Both the position numbers and the translations under genes were made by a program. A DNA stretch of 37,804 nt from Actinomycetes bacterium (lineage in GTDB: Bacteria > Actinomycetota > Acidimicrobiia > Acidimicrobiales > RAAP-2): contig JAJYEQ010000017.1 in assembly GCA_021785695.1 (NCBI GenBank), positions 1 to 37,804 of the forward strand. The letters are read 5' to 3'. How positions within the stretch are numbered: position 1 is the first letter of the stretch; each line of letters starts with the position of its first letter. A model generated the notes under the pieces. That model did no database searches. It was not told where the DNA came from and was given only the letters and a program-made list of their open reading frames with translations. Shown piece by piece: positions 32,697-37,804 of the stretch.

Positions 32697-33325
32697 GCTC
32701 GCCCTCCGCGCCCACCAGCGCCGCCGAGCGCCTGGTGGTGACCGACCCGGCCTTTCGCGACGTCGTCGCGGCGACCGCCGCGCCGCCGCGCCGCCGTCCC
32801 ACCCGTGTCGACCGGCGCTTCGCCGCCCTGGTCGAGTCGATCACCTACCAGATGCTGGCCGGCAGCGCCGCCGCCGCGATCCACGGCCGTCTCGTCGGCC
32901 TGCTCGACGGCGAGGTCACCCCGGCGTGCGTCGCCGCCGCCGGGGTCGAGCGCCTGCGGGGCGCGGGGCTCACTCGCACCAAGGCCATCGCCATGACCGA
33001 GCTGGCGCGCGCCACGCTCGAGGGACGGATCCGGCCCGAGCGCCACGGACGGCTCTCGGACCACGAGGTCCTCGCCGAGGTCACGCAGGTCCACGGCATC
33101 GGGCCCTGGACGGGTCACATGTACCTCCTCTTCGACTTGGCCCGGCCCGACGTGTGGCCGACGGGCGACTACGGCGTGCGCGCCGGTTGGAGTCGGATCC
33201 ACGGCCTGGACGAGCCGGTGCCCCCGCGGGAGCTGGCCGGGGCCGGCGCCGCCTTCGGGGGGTATCGCTCCACTGTCGCCTGGTACTGCTGGCGCGCGCT
33301 CGAGAGCCCCGGGCGCGCCGGATAA
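32693..33325 (+). CDS. DNA-3-methyladenine glycosylase II-like (AlkA/HhH-GPD) enzyme
   Basis: Predicted base-excision glycosylase removing alkylated purines. The 210 residues contain 'RFAALVESITYQMLAGSAAA' (AlkA core helix), the helix-hairpin-helix 'VHGIGPWTGHMYLLFDLARP', and the catalytic Asp159 in 'WPTGDYGVRAGWSRI' as in AlkA. It lacks the N-terminal Ada/AlkA extension. GTG 32693 overlaps the LysR stop by four bases, so it is probably co-translated with the regulator; the longer open frame upstream is the shadow of lysR. Confidence 0.9.
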   Translation: MSSPSAPTSAAERLVVTDPAFRDVVAATAAPPRRRPTRVDRRFAALVESITYQMLAGSAAAAIHGRLVGLLDGEVTPACVAAAGVERLRGAGLTRTKAIAMTELARATLEGRIRPERHGRLSDHEVLAEVTQVHGIGPWTGHMYLLFDLARPDVWPTGDYGVRAGWSRIHGLDEPVPPRELAGAGAAFGGYRSTVAWYCWRALESPGRAG

Positions 33326-33335
33326 CCTCGACCTC
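33323..33335 (+). promoter_or_regulatory. -10 element of the M20 gene
   Basis: TAACCT, seven bases before GTG 33336, overlapping the alkA-type stop codon TAA. A leaderless internal start is possible. Confidence 0.45.
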
Positions 33336-34736
33336 GTGCCCGTCACCCTCGCCGACTTCGAGCGCGCTGCGCTCCCCGCCCTCACCGAGTACGCCACGAT
33401 CCCGTGCCTGTCGCCCGGCTTCGACCCTCACTGGGAGGAGAGCGGCCACCTGCGCCGCGCCGCCGAGCTGCTGGCCCAGTGGAGCCGGGCCACCCTGCCC
33501 CGCGCCGAGGTCGAGATCCGCCAACTCCCCGGTCTGACGCCCGTGCTGACGGTCACGCTGCCGGCCCGAGGCGCCGCAGTGACGACGGCCGTGCTCTACG
33601 GCCATCTGGACAAGCAGCCGCCCCTCGGTGACTGGTCCGCGGGCCTGAGCCCCTACGACCCGGTGCGCCGCGGCGACCGCCTCTACGCCCGCGGCGTGGC
33701 CGACGACGGCTACGCCGCGTTCGCCGCCGTCCTGGCTCTGGCCGAGCTCGAGGCCGCTGGCGCCGACCATCCCCGCTGCGTCGTTCTCATCGAGGCCAGC
33801 GAGGAGACCGGCAGCAGCGACCTGCCCGAGTACCTCGACGCGCTGGCGCCCGAACTGGGTTCCGTCGGCCTCCTGTTGTGCCTGGATTCCGGCGGTCTCA
33901 GCTACGACCGGCTGTGGCTGACCAGCAGCCTGCGGGGCCTCGTGAACGTCGAGGTCACCGCGCAAGTGCTGGACCAGGGACTCCACAGCGGGCTCGCCAG
34001 TGGTGTGGTCCCGTCCTCGGCCCGTATCGTGCGCCAGCTCCTTGACCGGCTCGAGGATTCCGCCACGGGGCACGTGCTGCCCGAGCAGCTGCACGTGGCG
34101 ATCCCCCAGGATCACCGCGACGCCGCGGCCTCCCTGGCCGCCCTGTTCGGTGACGGCCTCTTCGACGAGTTCCCCGTCGTGCCGGGTCTCCGCCTCATGG
34201 GAGACACCACCACGGCGCGCATCCTGGCCCAGACCTGGGAGCCCGCGCTCTCGATCATCGGGCTCGGCGGCGCCCCCGCCCCCGACATCGCAGGCAACGT
34301 GCTGCGACCCTCGACCACGGCGGTGCTCTCGCTCCGCCTGGCGCCCCCGACGGATCCCGAGGCCGCCGCGGCGCTGCTCGTGCACCTGCTCGAGTCGGAC
34401 CCCCCTTCGGGAGCCGCGGTGCGGGCCCGGGTCACCAGCACGGGGGCTGGTTGGGTGGCCCCGCCCCTCGCGCCCTGGCTCGACCAGGCGCTGGGCGCGG
34501 CGGCGCAGGCCACCTACGGCGCGCCGCCCGCCTGGGTCGGCGAGGGCGGGTCCATCCCCTTCCTCAACGCCCTCAGCGTGCGCTACCCCGGCGTGCAGAT
34601 CGTCTCGACTGGGGTGCTGGGACCCGGTGCCAACGCCCACGGTATCGACGAGATGCTGGACCTGCCCACCGTCGTGCGCGTGATCAACGTCGTGACCGCA
34701 CTCCTGGAAGCCGCGGGCGCGGCCGACGCGGCCTGA
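33336..34736 (+). CDS. M20-family metallopeptidase (dipeptidase/carnosinase-like)
   Basis: A 466-residue two-zinc peptidase. The zinc ligands of the CNDP/PepV-like branch are all visible: His90 in 'LYGHLDKQPPLGDW', Asp123/124 in 'ARGVADDGYAAFAAVL', Glu156/157 in 'LIEASEETGSSDLPEYL', Asp184 in 'LCLDSGGLSYD' and His435 in 'PGANAHGIDEMLDL'. A dimerisation lid domain lies between about 200 and 330. It should hydrolyse dipeptides or acylated amino acids in the cytoplasm; the substrate is not determined. It follows the alkA-type gene by ten bases. Confidence 0.93.
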   Translation: MPVTLADFERAALPALTEYATIPCLSPGFDPHWEESGHLRRAAELLAQWSRATLPRAEVEIRQLPGLTPVLTVTLPARGAAVTTAVLYGHLDKQPPLGDWSAGLSPYDPVRRGDRLYARGVADDGYAAFAAVLALAELEAAGADHPRCVVLIEASEETGSSDLPEYLDALAPELGSVGLLLCLDSGGLSYDRLWLTSSLRGLVNVEVTAQVLDQGLHSGLASGVVPSSARIVRQLLDRLEDSATGHVLPEQLHVAIPQDHRDAAASLAALFGDGLFDEFPVVPGLRLMGDTTTARILAQTWEPALSIIGLGGAPAPDIAGNVLRPSTTAVLSLRLAPPTDPEAAAALLVHLLESDPPSGAAVRARVTSTGAGWVAPPLAPWLDQALGAAAQATYGAPPAWVGEGGSIPFLNALSVRYPGVQIVSTGVLGPGANAHGIDEMLDLPTVVRVINVVTALLEAAGAADAA

Positions 34737-34800
34737 CACCCGGCGCCAGCGCCGCCGGGCTAGAACAGACGGTGACTCCCAGGAAAGGACCGCACGCACC

Positions 34801-35508
34801 ATGATCATCCGTCACGTCCTCGAGGGCGGCCTTCCCGTCCAGAGCGCCGGGGACGCCGGCAGTGCCCGGGCTGTCATCGTCATCCAGGAGGCCTTCGGGG
34901 TCAACGATCACATCCGGGCAGTGGCCGAGCGCTTCGCCGATCGGGGCTACTACGCAGTCGCGCCCGAGCTGTTCCATCGCGCCGGCTCGCCCGAGGTCCC
35001 CTACGACCAGTTGCCCCAGGCCATGGAGGCCATCGCGACCCTCTCGAGCGGCGGGCTCACCGACGACCTGCTGGCCGCGCGCTCCTTCCTCGACGACGCT
35101 GGCTACGACGTGGCCTCCACGGGCATCGTCGGCTACTGCATGGGGGGCTCGGTGACCTTCTACGGCGCCACCTTGGGCATCGTGGGCGCCGCCGCGACCT
35201 TCTACGGTGGCGGCGTGGCCACGGGGCGCTTCGGGCTCCCCTCCCTGCTCGAGCAGGCCCCCAGCCTCCAGGCGCCCTGGCTGGGCCTCTACGGTGACCT
35301 CGATCAAGGCATCCCCGTCGAGCAGGTCGAGCAGCTGCGCACGGCGGTCGCCGCTACCGGACTGCCCACCGAGATCGTGCGCTACGCCGATGCCCAGCAC
35401 GGGTTCAACTGCGACGCCCGCCCCGCCAACTACAACGCGGCCGCGTCCCGTGACGCCATGGACCGGACGTTCGCCTGGTTCGCCCAGCACCTGCACGACC
35501 GGTCCTAG
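34801..35508 (+). CDS. Dienelactone hydrolase family protein
   Basis: A 235-residue alpha/beta-hydrolase with the dienelactone hydrolase triad: Cys113 in 'GYCMGGSVTFYGAT', Asp168 in 'LGLYGDLDQGIPVEQ', His200 in 'ADAQHGFNCDARP', plus the conserved Glu30 in 'VIQEAFGVNDHIRAVAERFA'. No other ring-cleavage genes are present, so a role in aromatic catabolism is not implied; general carboxylester hydrolysis is possible. AGGAAAGGA lies about 11 bases before the ATG, and TAGAAC at 34761 may be the -10 element. Confidence 0.93.
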   Translation: MIIRHVLEGGLPVQSAGDAGSARAVIVIQEAFGVNDHIRAVAERFADRGYYAVAPELFHRAGSPEVPYDQLPQAMEAIATLSSGGLTDDLLAARSFLDDAGYDVASTGIVGYCMGGSVTFYGATLGIVGAAATFYGGGVATGRFGLPSLLEQAPSLQAPWLGLYGDLDQGIPVEQVEQLRTAVAATGLPTEIVRYADAQHGFNCDARPANYNAAASRDAMDRTFAWFAQHLHDRS

Positions 35509-35514
35509 CTCCTC

Positions 35515-35538
35515 CCCGCCCGGACGGCGGCGGGCGGG
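35515..35538. terminator. Candidate bidirectional terminator hairpin
   Basis: CCCGCCCG (35515-35522) pairs perfectly with CGGGCGGG (35531-35538) across an eight-base loop. It sits between the converging dienelactone hydrolase and acyl-CoA dehydrogenase genes. There is no T tract, as is common in GC-rich Actinobacteria. Confidence 0.5.
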
Positions 35539-35539
35539 A

Positions 35540-36742
35540 CTAGTTTCGCGGGACCTCGCGCCAGGCGACGTCCTTGTCGACGCGCGGCTCGCCGGGCAGG
35601 CCGAGCACGCGCTCGCCGATGATGTTGCGCATCACCTCGCTGGTCCCGCCCTCGATGGAGTTCGCCCGCATGCGCAAGAACGCCTTGCGGGGATCGGCGG
35701 CGTTGAAGGCGGACGCCGTGGGGCGCACCAACGGGAAACTTGACCCGTAGAGCATGCCGCTGGCCCCCAGAAGGTCGACGCAGAGCTCGCTAGTGCGCTG
35801 GTTCTCCTCGGCGAAGATCAGCTTGGCCGCCGAGCCCTCGGGCCCGGGCGTGCCGGCGCGGCGCAGATCGGCCGCGCGCCAGTTGGTCAGTCGGGCGACC
35901 TCGTTGCGCACCCAGGCTCCCATCACGCGATCGTGCGTGGCCCGAGCGTGCGCGTCCTCCCGGGACTTCCAGTGCTCCTCCCATAGGCGGAGCGCCTCAC
36001 CGATCAGCCCCGAGTTGCGCTCGGGCACCGCACCACCGATGGAGACGCGCTCGTTCATCAAGGTGGTGATGGAGACCGCCCAGCCCTCGCCCACGCCGCC
36101 CAGGCGCTGGTCGTCGGGCACGAGGACGTTGTCGAAGAAGCACTCGTTGAACTCGGCCTCGCCGGTGATCTGGTACAGCGGGCGCACGTCGACGCCCGGC
36201 GCGCGCATGTCGACGAGGAACGCCGTGATGCCGCGGTGCTTGGGCTGGTCGGGATCCGTACGCGCGATGAGCAGGCCCAAGGCCGCCACGTGGGCCAAGG
36301 TGGTCCAGACCTTCTGTCCGCTGATGCGCCACTCGTCGCCGTCACGCTCGGCGCGCGTGGCCAGGGCGGCCACGTCCGAGCCGGCCCCGGGCTCCGAGAA
36401 CAGCTGACACCAGATCTCCTCGCCCGTGAACAGCGGCCGCAGGTACCGGGCCTGCTGCGCGGGCGTCCCGTGGGCGACCAGGGTGGGCGCGACCATCCCG
36501 TACCCGATGACGTTGCGCATCATCGCCGAGGGCGCGCCCGCTTGCGCCAGGCGGGTCAACACGCGTACCTGGTCTCCGGGAGAGCCCCCCAGCCCGCCCG
36601 CGCCGACGGGGAAGTGGACCCAGGCCAGACCCTGGTCGAACTGGGCTCCCAGGAACGTCACGGGATCCGTCGTCGCCGGGGGATGCTCTCCGAGCAGCCC
36701 TTCAATCCGCTGGTCCAGGTCCGTGATGTCCACTGTCTCCAC
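35540..36742 (-). CDS. Acyl-CoA dehydrogenase
   Basis: FAD-dependent enzyme that introduces an alpha,beta double bond into an acyl-CoA. The 400 residues show 'WCQLFSEPGAGSDVAALATR' (FAD/substrate segment), 'GQKVWTTLAHVAALGLLIAR', 'EAEFNECFFDNVLVPDDQRL', and 'SIEGGTSEVMRNIIGERVLG' near the C-terminus with the Glu that usually acts as base. It resembles mycobacterial FadE proteins; the substrate is unknown. GTG start with GGGAGGCGGAG directly upstream. A single gene with no companion beta-oxidation genes in view. Confidence 0.94.
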   Translation of the reverse strand: METVDITDLDQRIEGLLGEHPPATTDPVTFLGAQFDQGLAWVHFPVGAGGLGGSPGDQVRVLTRLAQAGAPSAMMRNVIGYGMVAPTLVAHGTPAQQARYLRPLFTGEEIWCQLFSEPGAGSDVAALATRAERDGDEWRISGQKVWTTLAHVAALGLLIARTDPDQPKHRGITAFLVDMRAPGVDVRPLYQITGEAEFNECFFDNVLVPDDQRLGGVGEGWAVSITTLMNERVSIGGAVPERNSGLIGEALRLWEEHWKSREDAHARATHDRVMGAWVRNEVARLTNWRAADLRRAGTPGPEGSAAKLIFAEENQRTSELCVDLLGASGMLYGSSFPLVRPTASAFNAADPRKAFLRMRANSIEGGTSEVMRNIIGERVLGLPGEPRVDKDVAWREVPRN

Positions 36743-36756
36743 CTCCGCCTCCCTCG

Positions 36757-36762
36757 ATAGTA
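36757..36762 (-). promoter_or_regulatory. Candidate -10 element for the acyl-CoA dehydrogenase gene
   Basis: TACTAT, 14 bases before the GTG start, leaving a short leader that holds the GGGAGG ribosome site. Confidence 0.45.
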
Positions 36763-36789
36763 CGCACCGGTAACCCGGGCGTGGGCTAG

Positions 36790-37098
36790 AACGAGTCCCT
36801 GCTGCGGCCGGTCTTGGACGGGCTGGGCCTGGTGCCCTTCGGCAACGGCGTGCGCTACGACAGCGAGCCCCCGCGCCGCCCCCTGCTGCACCGCCTCGTC
36901 GACGAGGGGATCCTGCCGGCGATCTCCTACGCCACCGACGACCACATCGGGATCTGGTATGAGGGAGTCGAGGCGACCGAGGTCGTCAGCGACGGCGGCT
37001 TCGACGCCACGCACCCGGCGAGCCCCGCCGCCTACCTCGTCGAGCGCTCCGGGACCGCCGTCAGCGAGACACGACTGCCCGTGGGGCCCGTGCGCTGA
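36790..37098 (+). pseudogene. Truncated S51 peptidase E-like remnant
   Basis: After an in-frame TAG at 36787 the frame reads 'NESLLRPVLDGLGLVPFGNG', then 'YDSEPPRRPLLHRLVDEGIL', 'DDHIGIWYEGVEATEVVS' and ends ETRLPVGPVR. This matches the C-terminal third of the peptidase E/S51 (class I glutaminase-like) family: the 'HYDxEPxRRP' block, the acidic 'DDG.A' strand and the ETRLPV-type end. The N-terminal two thirds, including the nucleophile serine, are missing; only about 45 bases separate it from the acyl-CoA dehydrogenase start. A TTG at 36814 could in principle start a short product, but none is expected to be active. Confidence 0.68.
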
Positions 37099-37748
37099 GC
37101 CACCGGGTCGGGCAGGCGCGCCCGCACCTGGTCGAAGGACTCCTGGAGCGTCGCGGCGCGCTCGCGCACGTCGAGCCCGCAGATCGCCAGCCAGTTCGCG
37201 AGCAGCAGGTACCCGCCCTGGGTGAGGACCGACTCGGGGTGGAACTGAACCCCCTCGATGGGCAACTCGCGGTGCCGCAGGCCCATCAGGACCCCGTCGG
37301 CCCAGGCCGTCGCCTCGAGCTCGTCGGGCAGCTGGTCGACGACCAGTGAGTGGTACCGTCCCGCGGCGAAGGGCGAGGGCAGCCCGGCGAAGACCCCGAC
37401 CCCGCGGTGGGTCACCGCAGACGCCCGGCCGTGGACCAGGCTCGGCGCCGGGGCGATCGCGGCACCGAAGTGGTGCCCGATCGCCTGGTGGCCCAGGCAC
37501 ACGCCCAGGAGTGGGCGACGCGTGGCCGCGCAGTGGGCGATGACCTGGGCGCAGCGGCCAGCGTCGCGAGGATGGCCCGGCCCCGGCGAGATGACGACGC
37601 CGAGATCCTCGGGGCCAACGTCGTGGGCACCCACCTTGTCGTTGCGCACCACGCGGACGGCCACCCCGAGCTCGCCGAGATCCTGGGCCAGGTTGTAGAC
37701 GAACGAGTCGTAGTTGTCGATCAGCAGGACGGAGAGTCCGCGACGCAT
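37032..37748 (-). CDS. pabA: Anthranilate/aminodeoxychorismate synthase glutaminase component
   Basis: Class I glutaminase that supplies ammonia for folate (PabA) and/or tryptophan (TrpG) synthesis. The 238 residues show 'SVLLIDNYDSFVYNLAQDLG', 'VVISPGPGHPRDAG', nucleophile Cys84 in 'LLGVCLGHQAIGHHFGA', 'RYHSLVV', and the His170/Glu172 pair in 'GVQFHPESVLTQGG'. The normal fold ends near residue 200; the last 22 or so residues are encoded antisense to the S51 remnant and look like a run-on tail. ATG 37748 lies six bases after TAGGAT. PabA and TrpG cannot be told apart without the partner gene. Confidence 0.93.
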   Translation of the reverse strand: MRRGLSVLLIDNYDSFVYNLAQDLGELGVAVRVVRNDKVGAHDVGPEDLGVVISPGPGHPRDAGRCAQVIAHCAATRRPLLGVCLGHQAIGHHFGAAIAPAPSLVHGRASAVTHRGVGVFAGLPSPFAAGRYHSLVVDQLPDELEATAWADGVLMGLRHRELPIEGVQFHPESVLTQGGYLLLANWLAICGLDVRERAATLQESFDQVRARLPDPVAQRTGPTGSRVSLTAVPERSTR

Positions 37749-37753
37749 GGGGC

Positions 37754-37760
37754 TATCCTA
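37754..37760. promoter_or_regulatory. Symmetric bidirectional -10 element, pabA and rightward gene
   Basis: TATCCTA reads TAGGAT on the minus strand, six bases before the pabA ATG, and TATCCT on the plus strand, seven bases before a GTG at 37767. It mirrors the symmetric element between npdG and fabI. Confidence 0.5.
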
Positions 37761-37766
37761 CGGGCC

Positions 37767-37804
37767 GTGGCGCCGACCTCCGAGCCCCTGGACGTCGGCG
37801 CCTT
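37767..37804 (+). CDS. Possible start of a rightward gene, cut by window edge
   Basis: A GTG seven bases after TATCCT opens a frame reading VAPTSEPLDVGA to the end of the window. Only twelve codons are visible, too few to identify. It is supported only by the promoter spacing and divergent placement. Confidence 0.3.
   Translation, partial: MAPTSEPLDVGA

Overview
The window looks like chromosomal DNA of a high-GC actinobacterium (about 70% GC by eye). The evidence is the conserved actinobacterial order npdG-mshC-thrS-HIT-pgsA-patA-pimA-(M48-like)-pdxS-pdxT-yebC-ruvCAB-yajC-secDF-rel-hisS-aspS, together with mycothiol (mshC), coenzyme F420 (npdG), phosphatidylinositol mannoside (pgsA, patA, pimA), an InhA-like FabI and the MurT/GatD pair. 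Some features, such as the degenerate M48 gene beside pimA, the loss of apt between secF and rel, and the variant PgsA motif, fit a deep-branching class such as Acidimicrobiia better than Actinomycetia. That placement is inference.

Layout. (1) Positions 1-20196, minus strand: one long, tightly packed run of twenty housekeeping genes. It is read from npdG (20196) down to aspS, which is cut by the window edge. Most junctions overlap by 1-11 bases or abut, so translational coupling is common. Internal promoters re-start transcription before thrS, pgsA, the M48-like gene, pdxS, ruvC and rel, and ruvC carries a perfect LexA (SOS) box over its start codon. (2) 20197-24706: divergent fabI, then a LysE exporter, a 14-TM drug exporter, a secreted neocarzinostatin-fold protein and a 2H phosphoesterase. 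(3) 24707-28277: an accessory patch. It holds a gene-free stretch, a short beta-carbonic anhydrase, a squalene-cyclase-like toroid protein, a decayed hicBA toxin-antitoxin pair, an intact Phd-VapC pair with a palindromic operator, and tRNA-Val(CAC). Base composition drops around the toxin-antitoxin genes. (4) 28327-31596: a membrane protein and PlsC on the plus strand, converging on murT-gatD (lipid II amidation). (5) 31597-37804: a candidate 6C small RNA between murT and a LysR regulator, then AlkA-type glycosylase, M20 dipeptidase and dienelactone hydrolase, an acyl-CoA dehydrogenase, a truncated S51 peptidase remnant, and pabA/trpG.

The most striking genome-wide signal is at the gene starts. 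At least ten start codons lie exactly six bases, and four more seven bases, after a TANNNT -10 hexamer. This predicts that transcription begins at or next to the start codon, so these mRNAs are leaderless. Two of the hexamers are symmetric (TANNNTA) and appear to serve divergent genes. No CRISPR array, transposon or phage was seen. The most novel candidates are the 6C-like RNA, the protease-dead M48 homologue inside the PIM/PLP operon, and the systematic leaderless promoter geometry.
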